A stretch of 64,000 nt of DNA from Rothia santali (GCF_024199905.1 NZ_JANAFB010000003.1:98317-162316), one strand, 5' to 3'; shown: positions 30,213-39,464, counted from the first letter of the stretch. The notes: generated by a model not told the origin, from the letters alone. Program-made: numbers and translations.

Positions 30213-31040
30213 ATGACGACTCGACGACCGCTCCGGCTCGCGTGCCTCGGCCTGGCCCTCTGCGCCGTCCTGACCGGCTGCGCCGGGACCGGGTCGCCGG
30301 AGCAGGCACCCGGAGGGGCGACGGCGTCGTCACCCGCCCCCGGGGAGTCCGCCCAGCCCGCCGAGCCGCCCCGGTCCGCCACCCCGTCCCCGTCCGGCGA
30401 GACCGCCCCGGGCGACGACGCCGGCTCGCCCCGCCCGGACGCCTCCGCCCCCGCGCTGGACGATCCCGCGGTCGAGGACCCCGCGTCCCCGTCCGTCCTG
30501 GTCAACAAGGCCCGCCCGCTGGACCCCCTCGACTGGGCACCGCATGACCTCGTCGACGTCGCGGGGGTCCAGCTGCGCGCCGAGGCCGCGGGCGCCGCCG
30601 AGGGCATGATCGCGGCCGCCGGTGCGGACGGCGTCGACTTCACGCTGATCAGCGGGTACCGCTCCTACGCGGAGCAGGAGCGCACGTACGGCTCGTGGGT
30701 CGCCGCGCAGGGGCAGGAGAGCGCGGACAACGCCTCCGCGCGCCCGGGGCACTCGGAGCACCAGACGGGCCTGGCCGCGGACATCGGCCAGCGGGGCGGC
30801 TGCGACCTCCAGGTCTGCTTCGCCGAGACCGACGCCGCGGACTGGGTCGCCGAGCACGCCGCGGAGCACGGCTTCATCGTCCGCTACCCCTGGTGGGAGC
30901 ACGAGACCACCGGCTACTGGTACGAGCCGTGGCACCTGCGCTACGTGGGCGCGGAGACGGCCCGGGCCTACGCGGCGTCGGGCGCGGCCAGCTACGAGGA
31001 GTTCCTGGGGGCGCCGGCGGCTCCCGACTACGCCGCCTGA
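30213..31040 (+). CDS. M15 (VanY/DacB-type) D-alanyl-D-alanine carboxypeptidase lipoprotein
   Basis: 275 residues with a lipoprotein signal: positive MTTRRPLRL, hydrophobic core, lipobox LTGC with Cys23. A Pro/Ser/Ala/Glu-rich linker (~25-95) places the enzyme away from the membrane. Zinc ligands are in SEHQTGLAAD (His183, Asp190) and EPWHLRYVG (His241, with Glu238 as general base). FTLISGYRSYAEQ is the family entry motif. It trims peptidoglycan stem peptides outside the cell. The ATG lies 56 nt after coaA, with AAGGACA upstream. Confidence 0.9.
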   Translation: MTTRRPLRLACLGLALCAVLTGCAGTGSPEQAPGGATASSPAPGESAQPAEPPRSATPSPSGETAPGDDAGSPRPDASAPALDDPAVEDPASPSVLVNKARPLDPLDWAPHDLVDVAGVQLRAEAAGAAEGMIAAAGADGVDFTLISGYRSYAEQERTYGSWVAAQGQESADNASARPGHSEHQTGLAADIGQRGGCDLQVCFAETDAADWVAEHAAEHGFIVRYPWWEHETTGYWYEPWHLRYVGAETARAYAASGAASYEEFLGAPAAPDYAA

Positions 31041-31136
31041 GCGACGGGTCCGCGCGCCCCGCCCGGAGGTGCGCGTCTCTCCCGTGCGAGGAACCAGCCT
31101 CCACCGTGCTGGATAGTGACATCCCCGGGCGCGACG

Positions 31137-31211
31137 TGCGGGTCCCCCGCTCGCGGATGGTCCGTTCGCGGGTGGCCCGTTCGCGGGTCCCTTGCTCGCG
31201 GGTGGCCCGTC
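31137..31211. repeat. 15-bp tandem repeat, 5 copies
   Basis: Five copies of a unit like CGCGGGTGGCCCGTT start at 31137, 31152, 31167, 31182 and 31197, with substitutions. They lie between the M15 peptidase gene and mscL. Overlapping open frames translate them into Arg-rich pentapeptides but have no start or coding support. Confidence 0.8.
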
Positions 31212-31251
31212 TCACGGCGCGGGCCGCATGATCCGTCCCCTCCCCGTGGCA

Positions 31252-31257
31252 TAGGAT
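31252..31257 (+). promoter_or_regulatory. -10 box for mscL
   Basis: TAGGAT followed after 7 nt by the ATG at 31265, a leaderless arrangement. The AGGA within it could also act as a ribosome site for the same start. Confidence 0.4.
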
Positions 31258-31264
31258 GTTCCGC

Positions 31265-31675
31265 ATGCTTCAAGGATTCAGAGACTTCATCACCCGGGGC
31301 AACGTGCTCGAACTCGCGGTCGCCGTGATCCTCGGCGGCGCCTTCAACACGGTGGTCAACGCCCTGGTCGAGTCGGTCATCATGCCGGCCGTCTCGTGGG
31401 CTGTTGGCGCCCCCTCGTTCGACTCGTTCCTCGTGTTCGGCCCGGTACGGGTGGGCGTGCTGCTCACCGCGGTGGTCAACTTCCTGATCGTCGCCGCCGC
31501 GATCTACTTCTGCATCGTGCTGCCGATCAACAAGCTCAACGAGCGACGCCGGCGCCGCCTCGGGCTGCAGTCCGAGGAGGAGGGCGACCCCCAGGTGGCG
31601 CTGCTGACCGAGATCCGCGACGCCCTCGTCGCGCGGGACGGCTCGCCCGGCCCCGGCGCCCGAGAGGAGCGCTGA
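31265..31675 (+). CDS. mscL: large-conductance mechanosensitive channel MscL
   Basis: About 136 residues. The start MLQGFRDFITRGNVLELAVA and first helix AVAVILGGAFNTVVNALVES match MscL. A periplasmic loop, a second helix (VVNFLIVAAAIYFCIVLP) and a charged cytoplasmic bundle (LNERRRRRLGLQSEEEGD) follow. Pentamers open under membrane tension to relieve osmotic shock. An ATG three codons upstream (31256) is possible, but the family start fits 31265. Confidence 0.93.
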   Translation: MLQGFRDFITRGNVLELAVAVILGGAFNTVVNALVESVIMPAVSWAVGAPSFDSFLVFGPVRVGVLLTAVVNFLIVAAAIYFCIVLPINKLNERRRRRLGLQSEEEGDPQVALLTEIRDALVARDGSPGPGAREER

Positions 31676-31693
31676 GCCCCGAGGGAACCCATG

Positions 31694-31732
31694 CGAAGGC
31701 CCCGCACCACGGCTCGTGGTGCGGGGCCTTCG
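31694..31732. terminator. bidirectional terminator between mscL and glmM
   Basis: A perfect 17-bp stem (CGAAGGCCCCGCACCAC and its complement) around GGCTC. It lies 19 nt after mscL (+) and 30 nt after glmM (-), serving both convergent genes. Confidence 0.9.
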
Positions 31733-31761
31733 TCGCGCTCGCGGGAGCTTGCCCGGGGGCG

Positions 31762-33135
31762 TCAGGCCACCGGGGCCTCGAGCCTCAGCTCGTGCGCGAC
31801 GACGTCGGCCAGCCGCTGGGCGTGGGACTGCACGATGCTCTCCGTGGGCCCCTCGACCATCACGCGCACGAGCGCCTCGGTCCCGGAGGAGCGCAGCAGC
31901 ACGCGGCCGTCCTCCCCCAGCTCGGAGCGGACGGAGGCGATCTCGCTCTGGACGGCGGTGTTGGTGTCCACGCCGTACTTGTCCACGTTGGAGACGTTGA
32001 TCATGGTCTGCGGCACGCGGTCAAAGCGCGTGGCCAGCGTGGAGAGGGACAGGCCCGTGCGGTTGACCTCGGCGGCCAGGTGCATGCCGGTGAGGATGCC
32101 GTCGCCGGTGGTCGCGTAGTCGCTCATGATGACGTGGCCGGACTGCTCGCCGCCCAGGTTGTAGCCGTGGGCCTTCATGGCCTCGAGCACGTAGCGGTCG
32201 CCCACCTTGGTGCGGACCATGCGGATCCCCTCGGTCTCGAGGTACTTCTCCATGCCGAGGTTGGTCATCACGGTCGCGACCAGGGTGTCGTCCTTCAGCT
32301 TGCCGGCCTCCTTGCGGGCCACGGCGAGGATGGACATGATCGTGTCCCCGTCCACGACCTGCCCGCGCTCGTCCACCGCCAGGCAGCGGTCCGCGTCGCC
32401 GTCGTGGGCGATGCCGAGGTCGGCGCCGACCTCCCGGACCTTGGCCTGCAGGCCCTCGAGGTGGGTGGAGCCGACGCCGTCGTTGATGTTGGTGCCGTTG
32501 GGGTCCGCGGCCATGACGTGGACCCGGGCCCCGGCCATGCGGAACGCGTCCGGGGAGCACCCCGAGGCCGCGCCGTGGGCGCAGTCGAGGACGATGGTCA
32601 GGCCCTCGAGCGCCGAGCGGGCCGGCAGCGTCGAGATCAGGTGGGTCACGTAGCGATCCTCGGCGTCCGCGAACCGGGAGATCCGGCCGAGGTCGGCGCC
32701 GCGGGGCCTCAGAAAGTCCTGGGCGGTGTACACGGCCTCGATCCGGTCCTCGACGGCGTCGGGGAGCTTCTTGCCGCCCCGGGCGAGGAACTTGATCCCG
32801 TTGTCCTGGAAGGGGTTGTGCGAGGCGGAGATCATGACGCCGAAGTCGGCGTCCAGGTCCGCGACCAGGTAGGCGGCGGCCGGCGTGGGGAGCATCCCGG
32901 CGTCGTAGACGTCGACGCCCGAGGAGGCCAGGCCCGCCGAGATCGCCGCGCCGATGAACTCGCCGCTGATCCGCGAGTCGTGGGCGATGACCGCCTTGGG
33001 GCGCTCTCCCGCCCCCGCCTGGTCGAAGCCGAGCACGACCGCCGCGGCCTGCGCCAGTTTGAGGGAGGACAAGGCTCCCATCGAGTCGCTGTTCGCGCAC
33101 GCGCGAACGCCGTCGGTTCCAAATAATCTAGACAT
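31762..33135 (-). CDS. glmM: phosphoglucosamine mutase GlmM
   Basis: 457 residues. [12 protein letters not shown] start, the catalytic phosphoserine loop [17 protein letters not shown] (Ser105), metal loop [13 protein letters not shown], sugar loop GGEQSGHVI and phosphate loop [17 protein letters not shown] are all intact. It converts glucosamine-6-phosphate, the GlmS product, to the 1-phosphate on the way to UDP-GlcNAc. It is transcribed alone after rpsI, with a consensus TATAAT 8 nt before the ATG. Confidence 0.97.
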   Translation of the reverse strand: MSRLFGTDGVRACANSDSMGALSSLKLAQAAAVVLGFDQAGAGERPKAVIAHDSRISGEFIGAAISAGLASSGVDVYDAGMLPTPAAAYLVADLDADFGVMISASHNPFQDNGIKFLARGGKKLPDAVEDRIEAVYTAQDFLRPRGADLGRISRFADAEDRYVTHLISTLPARSALEGLTIVLDCAHGAASGCSPDAFRMAGARVHVMAADPNGTNINDGVGSTHLEGLQAKVREVGADLGIAHDGDADRCLAVDERGQVVDGDTIMSILAVARKEAGKLKDDTLVATVMTNLGMEKYLETEGIRMVRTKVGDRYVLEAMKAHGYNLGGEQSGHVIMSDYATTGDGILTGMHLAAEVNRTGLSLSTLATRFDRVPQTMINVSNVDKYGVDTNTAVQSEIASVRSELGEDGRVLLRSSGTEALVRVMVEGPTESIVQSHAQRLADVVAHELRLEAPVA

Positions 33136-33143
33136 CGCAATGC

Positions 33144-33149
33144 ATTATA
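33144..33149 (-). promoter_or_regulatory. glmM -10 box
   Basis: TATAAT, a perfect consensus, on the minus strand 8 nt before the glmM ATG. It lies within an AT-rich island with no clear -35 box. Confidence 0.6.
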
Positions 33150-33186
33150 CGCCGCACGATATATATTGCCGCTAGTTTTACGGCAG

Positions 33187-33206
33187 ATCGTACCCATAAG
33201 TACGAT
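33187..33206. promoter_or_regulatory. inverted repeat upstream of glmM, possible operator
   Basis: ATCGTAC, six bases (CCATAA), GTACGAT: a perfect 7-bp dyad about 52-71 bp upstream of the glmM start and just beyond its -10 box, in unusually AT-rich DNA. No regulator is known; an operator role is inference. Confidence 0.4.
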
Positions 33207-33308
33207 TCGTCACCCTCGAGGCCCCACGGCGCCGTACCGGGGAGTACAATGCCGGCGGCACGCCCCGGGATCCTCGCGCACCGGCGCCGCGACCGCCCGG
33301 GAACGACG

Positions 33309-33343
33309 ACGGCCCGCCTCCCCACCACGGGGAGACGGGCCGT
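33309..33343 (-). terminator. terminator hairpin after rpsI
   Basis: ACGGCCCGCCTCCCC pairs with GGGGAGACGGGCCGT (one mismatch) around a 5-nt loop, 22 nt past the rpsI stop. Confidence 0.75.
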
Positions 33344-33364
33344 CCGCGAGCGGTAATCGGTCGA

Positions 33365-33865
33365 TCAGCGCTTGGAGAACTGCGAGGCCTTGCGGGCCTT
33401 CTTGAGACCCGCCTTCTTGCGCTCGATGACGCGGGCGTCACGAGTCAGGAAGCCGGCCTTCTTCAGCGCCGGGCGGTTGTTCTCGAGGTCGATCTCGTTC
33501 AGCGCGCGGGCCACGCCCAGGCGCAGCGCACCGGCCTGGCCGGAGGGGCCGCCGCCGTGGATGCGGGCGATCACGTCGTAGGAGCCCTCGAGCTCCAGCA
33601 GCTTGAAGGGGTCGTTGACCTCCTGCTGGTGCAGCTTGTTGGGGAAGTAGACGTCGAGCGCGCGGCCGTTGACGATCCACTGGCCGGAGCCGGGGACGAC
33701 GCGGACACGGGCCACGGCCTGCTTGCGGCGGCCGACGGCTGCGCCGCCGACGGTCAGGGCGGGACGCTCGGCGGCGACGGCCGCCACGGTCTCGGAGGAC
33801 TCCGAGGTGTAGCTGGTCAGCTCCTCGCCCTCCACGTTGATCTGGTCTTCAGTAGTCTGAGCCAC
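33365..33865 (-). CDS. rpsI: 30S ribosomal protein S9
   Basis: 166 residues. The conserved body begins near residue 40 ([17 protein letters not shown]) and ends with the basic tail [14 protein letters not shown], which reaches the ribosomal P site. The first ~38 residues are an acidic Glu/Ser-rich extension not needed in shorter S9 proteins. It follows rplM by 32 nt in the usual rplM-rpsI pair. Confidence 0.97.
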   Translation of the reverse strand: MAQTTEDQINVEGEELTSYTSESSETVAAVAAERPALTVGGAAVGRRKQAVARVRVVPGSGQWIVNGRALDVYFPNKLHQQEVNDPFKLLELEGSYDVIARIHGGGPSGQAGALRLGVARALNEIDLENNRPALKKAGFLTRDARVIERKKAGLKKARKASQFSKR

Positions 33866-33897
33866 GATTTCTCCTGTAGTTGTCTTCGCAGGCCCGA

Positions 33898-34341
33898 TTA
33901 CTGGGCGATCTGGGTGAATTCGTAGGTCTTGGGCTGCTGAGCCGCGTGCGGGTGCTCGGCGCCGGTGTAGACCTTGAGGTGCTTGATCTGCTCGGCGGCC
34001 AGCTTGGTCTTGGGCAACATGCCCTTGACGGCCTTCTCCACCGCGCGCGTGGGGTTCTTCTCCAGCAGCTCGGTGTAGTTCACCGACCGCAGACCACCCG
34101 GGTAGCCGGTGTGGCGGTAGGCCTTCTTCTGCTCGAGCTTGGAGCCGGTGAGGGCGACCTTCTCGGCGTTGATGATCACGACGAAATCGCCGCCGTCGAC
34201 GTTGGGGGCAAAGGTCGGCTTGTGCTTTCCGCGCAGCAGCGTTGCGGTCTGGCTGGCAAGACGACCCAGGACAACGTCGGTGGCGTCAATGACGTGCCAC
34301 TGGCGCTGGATATCGCCGGGCTTCGGGGTGTACGTACGCAC
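33898..34341 (-). CDS. rplM: 50S ribosomal protein L13
   Basis: 147 residues, full length: [39 protein letters not shown] and [12 protein letters not shown] are L13 blocks. It is an early assembly protein of the large subunit and first gene of rplM-rpsI. Confidence 0.97.
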   Translation of the reverse strand: MRTYTPKPGDIQRQWHVIDATDVVLGRLASQTATLLRGKHKPTFAPNVDGGDFVVIINAEKVALTGSKLEQKKAYRHTGYPGGLRSVNYTELLEKNPTRAVEKAVKGMLPKTKLAAEQIKHLKVYTGAEHPHAAQQPKTYEFTQIAQ

Positions 34342-34669
34342 TTGTATTTGCCTTCGTCTCGGAATCTCTTCGGTGGCGCGAGCTGGGCTCCACGCCGTGT
34401 GGGGTGCGCTCGAAGGGGTCTGGGTGAGGGCCAGACGCAGCCGTTCCAGTCCCGAAGACTCGCCGCGCCATCATCGTCACGCCCTGCAACTGGGCCGATC
34501 GATAGCGCGCAGGAACCGAGGTGGGACACGCACAACAGCTAAAGACTATACCGAACCTTCTGCGCTTAATCCACAGCCGCGGCGCGGCCGATGGAGAGAG
34601 ACCCGCCACCTCCGCCCCCGGGGCGCGGCCCGGGCGGCGTCAGGCCCGGGTCTGCGGCCTCGGGCGGCG
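34342..34669 (-). promoter_or_regulatory. rplM leader and probable promoter region
   Basis: 328 bp without a gene. TATAGT (34550-34545, minus) is a good -10 box about 204 nt before rplM. The best -35 candidate (TGGATT, 17 nt further up) is weak. The transcript would have a long leader, as is common for autoregulated ribosomal operons, but I could not assign a specific protein-binding fold. Confidence 0.4.
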
Positions 34670-35617
34670 TCAGGCCCGGCGGGCGCGCGTCGCCTCGGCC
34701 CGCCCGGCCCAGTCCGCCGGGGACTCCGGGTAGTCGATCCGCTGGAGCATGAGGCCCTCCGGCGGCGCGAGCCGGATGCTGGAGTCCCGGACCGGACTCT
34801 CGATGCGCCCGGCGATCCACCCGGCGTCCCGCTTCCCCTCCGCGACCCCGACGCACGCGCCGATCAGCGCCCGGACCATGTTGTGGCAGAACGCGTCCGC
34901 CCGGACCGTGGCCTCGATCAGGCCGCCCTCGCCGCGGGCGAAGCTCAGCTCCTGCAGCTCCCTGACCGTCGTCGCGCCGAGCCGGGGCTTGCAGAAGGAC
35001 AGGAAGTCGTGCAGGCCGAGCAGCGGCTCGGCCGCGCGGTTCAGCGCCTCGACCTCGAGCGCGTCCCGCAGCGCCCACGAGGAGGCGCGGTTCAGGGGCC
35101 TCCGACGCCGGGGGCCGTCCGCGATCCGGTACAGGTACGTCCTGCTCAGCGCTGAGAACCTCGCGTCGAAGGAGGCGGGCACCTCGCGCGCGGAGGAGAT
35201 CTCCACGGCGCCGATCTCCGCGGGCCGCGCCCCGGGCCGCGGCGGGCGCCCCACGGCCCCCAGGACGCGATTCAGCGCGCCGTTGGCCTTGCGGGCCAGG
35301 GCCTCCCCCGGCGCGTCCCCCGACCGCCCCGGCAGGGCCTCCCAGCGCGGCGCGGGGACGTCCAGGTGGAGCACCTGGTGCCCGGCGTGGACCCCGGCGT
35401 CGGTCCGTCCCGCGACGGTGAGCCGCACGGGCTCCCGCAGCACGAGCTCGATCGCCTCCTCGAGGCAGCCCTCCACGGTGACCAGGCCCGGCTGCTTGGC
35501 CCACCCGGAGAAGCAGGACCCGTCGTAGGCGAGGTCCATCCGGACCCGCACGGTGCCGGCCGACGTCGCGGCCTCGGCCCCCAGGGGATGCTCGGGCGGG
35601 TGGGCGGCGTCGGGCAT
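34670..35617 (-). CDS. truA: tRNA pseudouridine(38-40) synthase TruA
   Basis: About 315 residues. The catalytic Asp lies in LTVAGRTDAGVHAGHQV; FDARFSALSRTYLYRI and AFCHNMVRALIGACVGVAEG are the other conserved blocks. It isomerises uridines in the anticodon arm. ATG 35617 is chosen for GAGGAGC 8 nt upstream; the open frame further out runs into a tandem repeat. It lies downstream of rplQ, separated by a terminator and the repeat. Confidence 0.94.
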   Translation of the reverse strand: MPDAAHPPEHPLGAEAATSAGTVRVRMDLAYDGSCFSGWAKQPGLVTVEGCLEEAIELVLREPVRLTVAGRTDAGVHAGHQVLHLDVPAPRWEALPGRSGDAPGEALARKANGALNRVLGAVGRPPRPGARPAEIGAVEISSAREVPASFDARFSALSRTYLYRIADGPRRRRPLNRASSWALRDALEVEALNRAAEPLLGLHDFLSFCKPRLGATTVRELQELSFARGEGGLIEATVRADAFCHNMVRALIGACVGVAEGKRDAGWIAGRIESPVRDSSIRLAPPEGLMLQRIDYPESPADWAGRAEATRARRA

Positions 35618-35634
35618 GGCGGCTGCTCCTCGAG

Positions 35635-35785
35635 GGGGACGGGTCACGCGCCCCGCAAGGGGACGCACGACCGGGGACGGGTCACGCGCCCCGCAAGGGG
35701 ACGCACGACCGGGGACGGGTCACGCGCCCCGCAAGGGGACGCACGACCGGGGACGGGTCGCGCGGCCCGCGAGGGGCACGCGGCC
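35635..35785. repeat. 38-bp tandem repeat, 3 exact copies plus a degenerate fourth
   Basis: Identical units of GGGGACGGGTCACGCGCCCC plus 18 more bases occupy 35635-35672, 35673-35710 and 35711-35748. A diverged copy follows to 35785. Each unit holds the dyad CGCCCCGCAAGGGG-like hairpin. It lies between truA and the rplQ terminator. The unit is not a multiple of 3, so it is not coding. Confidence 0.93.
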
Positions 35786-35819
35786 GGGGCTGGCACCCCG
35801 GCGGGAAGCGGATACGGGA

Positions 35820-35854
35820 AGGGCCCCGCCGACCCTGGGGGTCGACGGGGCCCT
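35820..35854 (-). terminator. terminator hairpin after rplQ (end of alpha operon)
   Basis: AGGGCCCCGCCGACCC pairs with GGGTCGACGGGGCCCT (one mismatch) around a 3-nt loop, 34 nt past the rplQ stop. Confidence 0.82.
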
Positions 35855-35887
35855 GCGCCGCGTGCCGCGCACGGCGCGGCGCGCGGA

Positions 35888-36583
35888 CTACTCGGAGACC
35901 TTCTGCGCGGCCTCGCCACCGGCCGGCGCGTAGCCGGCGGCGATGGCGGAGTCCGCGGAGTCGAACCAGATCTCGGCGGTGGTCGAGTTGTACCAGCGCG
36001 AACCGGGCACGTGGTACTTCATCGAGTTGCTGTTGCCCTTGACGGAGAAGCCCTCGGGGGCCTCACCGCCCTCGAGCGGGCCGTGGGCGCCGGCGGGCAG
36101 CTCACCCTCGGCGACGGGGGCCGGAGCGGCCTCCGCCTCGACGGCGGGCTCCTCGACGACGGGCGCCTCCGGGGCGGCGGCAGCGGCGGCCGAGGTGGCC
36201 TCGTTGACGACCGACTGGCTGGCGACGGGCTCCATGACGAGCTCGATGACGGCCATGGGGGCGTTGTCGCCGGCGCGGGCGCCGATCTTGGTGATGCGGG
36301 TGTAGCCGCCCGGGCGGTCGGCCATGGCCGGCGCGATCGCGGTGAACAGCTCGTGGACGACCGACTTGTCGGTCAGCTGGCGCATCACGCGACGACGGGC
36401 GGCCAGGTCACCTCGCTTGGCGAAGGTGATCAGGCGCTCGGCCACGGGACGCATGCGCTTGGCCTTGGTCACCGTGGTGGTGATGCGCTTGTGCTCGAAG
36501 AGCTGCTGCGACAGGTTGGCCAGCATGAGCCGCTGGTGCGACGGGCTGCCTCCGAGGCGGGGCCCCTTGGTGGGAGTAGGCAT
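35888..36583 (-). CDS. rplQ: 50S ribosomal protein L17 with C-terminal extension
   Basis: 231 residues, about twice the core L17 length. Residues 1-120 are L17 ([35 protein letters not shown]). An Ala/Glu/Pro linker (121-177) leads to a small domain at 178-220 with [17 protein letters not shown] and [16 protein letters not shown]. This resembles the short sunset domain found at the ends of various actinobacterial proteins (recognised from memory). The extra domain probably projects from the large subunit; its role is unknown. It is the last gene of the alpha operon. Confidence 0.95.
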   Translation of the reverse strand: MPTPTKGPRLGGSPSHQRLMLANLSQQLFEHKRITTTVTKAKRMRPVAERLITFAKRGDLAARRRVMRQLTDKSVVHELFTAIAPAMADRPGGYTRITKIGARAGDNAPMAVIELVMEPVASQSVVNEATSAAAAAAPEAPVVEEPAVEAEAAPAPVAEGELPAGAHGPLEGGEAPEGFSVKGNSNSMKYHVPGSRWYNSTTAEIWFDSADSAIAAGYAPAGGEAAQKVSE

Positions 36584-36683
36584 AGTAGATTATCTCCGTT
36601 AGTGACGGTCTTCCGCGCCGATCATAGATGCACCGAAGACCAAGTTTGTTCGTGAACTGTGGACGGCTGGGCCGGTCCGAGGC

Positions 36684-37688
36684 TTAGTAGGAGTCCTCCT
36701 CGGGATCCTCTTCCTCGGCGACCCGGGCGGCCAGATCGAATCCTGCGGGCGAATCCTTGAGCGACATCCCCAGTTCAGCCAGCTTGTCCTTGACCTCGTC
36801 GATGGACTTCGCACCGAAGTTGCGGATGTCCATCAGGTCGGCCTCGGAGCGCGTCACGAGCTCACCCACGGTGTGGATGCCCTCGCGCTTGAGGCAGTTG
36901 TAGGAGCGGACCGACATGTCGAGGTCCTCGATGGGCAGCGCCATGTCGGCGGCCATCGACTCATCGGCCGGCGACGGGCCGACCTCGATGCCCTCGGCCT
37001 CGGTGTTGAGCTCACGGGCCAGGCCGAAGAGCTCCACCAGGGTGCTGCCCGCGGAGGCCACGGCGTCGCGCGGGGCGATCGCCTCCTTGGTCTCGACGTC
37101 CAGCACGAGGCTGTCGAAGTCAGTGCGCTGCTCGACACGGGTCGCGGCGACGCGGAAGGTCACCTTCAGCACCGGCGAGTAGATGGAGTCGACCGGGATG
37201 CGGCCGATCTCCGACTCGCCGACGCCCGCCTTGTTCTGGGAGGCGGAGACGTAGCCGCGGCCACGCTCCACGGTCAGCTCCGCGTTGAAGCTGCCCTTGG
37301 AGTTGAGCGTGGCGATGTGCAGATCCGGATTGTGGATCTCCACCCCGGCGGGCACCTCGATGTCGGCTGCGGTGACCTCGCCCGGGCCCTGCTTGCGCAG
37401 GTAGGCGATGACCGGCTCGTCGTTCTCCGAGGAGACCGAGAGCTTCTTGACGTTGAGCACGATCTCGGTGACGTCCTCCTTGACCCCGTCCACGGTCGAG
37501 AACTCGTGCAGCACGCCGTCGATGCGGATGCTGGTCACGGCTGCGCCGGGGATGGAGGAGAGGAGGGTGCGACGCAGGGAGTTGCCCAGCGTGTAGCCGA
37601 ACCCGGGTTCGAGGGGCGAAATCGTGAAGCGCGAACGGTCTTCCGCTACGACTTCTTCACTGAGAGTGGGGCGCTGTGCAATGAGCAC
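36684..37688 (-). CDS. rpoA: RNA polymerase alpha subunit
   Basis: 334 residues. The N-terminal dimerisation domain contains [19 protein letters not shown]; the C-terminal domain (from ~255) contains [19 protein letters not shown] and [17 protein letters not shown], which bind UP elements and activators. GTG start at 37688. It is preceded by rpsK with a 177-nt gap and no rpsD, which many bacteria carry here. Confidence 0.98.
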   Translation of the reverse strand: MLIAQRPTLSEEVVAEDRSRFTISPLEPGFGYTLGNSLRRTLLSSIPGAAVTSIRIDGVLHEFSTVDGVKEDVTEIVLNVKKLSVSSENDEPVIAYLRKQGPGEVTAADIEVPAGVEIHNPDLHIATLNSKGSFNAELTVERGRGYVSASQNKAGVGESEIGRIPVDSIYSPVLKVTFRVAATRVEQRTDFDSLVLDVETKEAIAPRDAVASAGSTLVELFGLARELNTEAEGIEVGPSPADESMAADMALPIEDLDMSVRSYNCLKREGIHTVGELVTRSEADLMDIRNFGAKSIDEVKDKLAELGMSLKDSPAGFDLAARVAEEEDPEEDSY

Positions 37689-37865
37689 TGATGTTTCCTT
37701 TCAGCGAGCATCCGCTATATGACGCAACACAGGTGGGGGAAAACAAGGGATGGGAGGCGCGGCGGACGGCCGCGCCGGGAGGGCCCGCGGAGTTCACCGC
37801 AGGACCGCAGGCGGGCGAGCTGCTCCAGGAGCGACCCGCTCGCCCGGCGGACGGCGATCTCAGGA

Positions 37866-38270
37866 TCAGACGCGGCGGCGCTTGGGCGGCCGGCAGCCGT
37901 TGTGCGCGCTGGGGGTGACGTCCTGGATGGAGCCCACCTCCAGGCCGGTTGCCTGCAGCGAGCGGATCGCGGTCTCGCGCCCCGAGCCCGGGCCCTTGAC
38001 GAAGACGTCCACCTTGCGCACGCCGTGCTCCTGCGCGCGCTTGGCGGCCGACTCGGCGGCCATCTGGGCGGCGTAGGGCGTGGACTTGCGGGAGCCCTTG
38101 AAGCCCATCTCACCGGCGGAGGACCAGGAGATCACGGCGCCCGAGGGATCGGTGATGGAGACGATGGTGTTGTTGAACGTCGACTTGATGTGCGCCTGAC
38201 CGGCGGTGATGTTCTTCTTGTCCTTGCGGCGGGGCTTACGAGCGGCCGCAGCACGAGTCTTTGGGGGCAT
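37866..38270 (-). CDS. rpsK: 30S ribosomal protein S11
   Basis: 134 residues, full length: [34 protein letters not shown] and the C-terminal [11 protein letters not shown]. It forms part of the platform near the Shine-Dalgarno cleft. It lies 29 nt after rpsM. Confidence 0.98.
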   Translation of the reverse strand: MPPKTRAAAARKPRRKDKKNITAGQAHIKSTFNNTIVSITDPSGAVISWSSAGEMGFKGSRKSTPYAAQMAAESAAKRAQEHGVRKVDVFVKGPGSGRETAIRSLQATGLEVGSIQDVTPSAHNGCRPPKRRRV

Positions 38271-38299
38271 TTAGAAAATTCTCCTACGCTTGAGCGTGC

Positions 38300-38668
38300 T
38301 TACTTCTTCTTACCGGCGACCGTGCGCTTCGGACCCTTGCGGGAACGCGCGTTGGTCTTGGTGCGCTGGCCGTGGACGGGCAGGCCGCGGCGGTGACGGA
38401 TGCCCTGGTAGCTGCCGATCTCGACCTTGCGGCGGATGTCGGCGGCCACCTCGCGGCGGAGGTCGCCCTCGACCCGGAAGTTGGCCTCGATGAAGTCGCG
38501 CAGCGCGACGAGCTGAGCGTCGGAGAGATCCTTCACGCGGATGTCGCCGCTGATCTCGGTGGCCTCGAGGGCCGCGGTGGCACGGGTCTTACCCACGCCG
38601 TAGATGTACGTGAGAGCAATTTCCACGCGCTTTTCGCGGGGAAGATCCACTCCTGCGAGACGAGCCAT
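38300..38668 (-). CDS. rpsM: 30S ribosomal protein S13
   Basis: 122 residues: [40 protein letters not shown] and a basic tail ending KKK. It contacts the P-site tRNA and bridges to the 50S subunit. It lies 155 nt after rpmJ. Confidence 0.98.
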   Translation of the reverse strand: MARLAGVDLPREKRVEIALTYIYGVGKTRATAALEATEISGDIRVKDLSDAQLVALRDFIEANFRVEGDLRREVAADIRRKVEIGSYQGIRHRRGLPVHGQRTKTNARSRKGPKRTVAGKKK

Positions 38669-38823
38669 AGTGGCGGTTCTCCTTGTAGTTGATCCAGAGG
38701 TTTACGGCATCGCTCGCCCGGGTTTCCCCGGTCTCCGGCCTCTGTATCCGGAGGTGTCCCTGTGAGAGTGACGGGTGCGGTGCCTTGTTCTGAGGTGCCG
38801 GGGTGACCGGCCGGCCCGGGAGC

Positions 38824-38937
38824 TTAGCCCTGGCGCTGCTTGTGGCGCGGGTTCGAGCAGATCACCATAACCACACCGTGACGACGGATCACTTTGCAGC
38901 TATCGCAGATCGGCTTAACGCTCGGCTTGACCTTCAT
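38824..38937 (-). CDS. rpmJ: 50S ribosomal protein L36
   Basis: 37 residues, the zinc-ribbon form. Its Cys-x2-Cys pair (ICDSCK), a third Cys (VICSNP) and a His (RHKQRQG) make the zinc site. It lies between infA and rpsM, the standard alpha-operon order. Confidence 0.97.
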   Translation of the reverse strand: MKVKPSVKPICDSCKVIRRHGVVMVICSNPRHKQRQG

Positions 38938-39094
38938 CGCATTCCTTTGCGTTGTTGCAACTGTTGCTGTTGTTCGCGGGATTCTCCCAGCGGATCGCGG
39001 ACGATCGTCGAAGAGTCCCACACGCAGACAGGCACCACCCGCAGGTGCGCGGCGGTGCCTTCCATCCCCCACCCCGATGGGCGAGGGACGAGTC

Positions 39095-39316
39095 CTACTT
39101 GTAGCGGTAGACGATGCGGCCTCGCGAGAGATCGTACGGGGAGAGCTCCACCACGACGCGGTCCTCGGGGAGGATCCGGATGTAGTGCTGACGCATCTTC
39201 CCGGAGATGTGCGCAAGGACCTTGTGGCCGTTGTCCAGCTCAACGCGGAACATCGCGTTGGGCAGGGCTTCCACCACAGAGCCTTCGATCTCGATTACGC
39301 CGTCTTTCTTGGCCAT
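39095..39316 (-). CDS. infA: translation initiation factor IF-1
   Basis: 73 residues, full length: [40 protein letters not shown] and GRIVYRYK. A single S1-like OB fold that blocks the A site during initiation. First gene of the alpha operon, with a good promoter about 120 nt upstream. Confidence 0.98.
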   Translation of the reverse strand: MAKKDGVIEIEGSVVEALPNAMFRVELDNGHKVLAHISGKMRQHYIRILPEDRVVVELSPYDLSRGRIVYRYK

Positions 39317-39435
39317 ATCCTCCGCTAACGTCGGTGCCCGCCGCGGGTGCGCGGCGGGTCAGGTGTATGATTCCTCTTCCGCCGAGGCCCCGCGCGCGGG
39401 CGCGCCGGGTTCACGGCAGAGACAACCAACAGATG

Positions 39436-39464
39436 AGTGTACGCGATCGGGCGGGGAAAGTTAA
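39436..39464 (-). promoter_or_regulatory. alpha-operon promoter (infA-rpmJ-rpsM-rpsK-rpoA-rplQ)
   Basis: On the minus strand TTAACT (39464-39459), a 17-nt spacer and TACACT (39441-39436), about 120 nt before infA. It is the best housekeeping-like promoter in this 342-bp gap. Confidence 0.6.

Noticed and set aside
31137..31211. Coding pentapeptide repeats
   Set aside because: The 15-bp unit is a multiple of 3, but the overlapping frames have no credible start and overlap the M15 peptidase or mscL leader.
35635..35785. CRISPR array
   Set aside because: The 38-bp units are directly adjacent with no unique spacers and no cas genes nearby.
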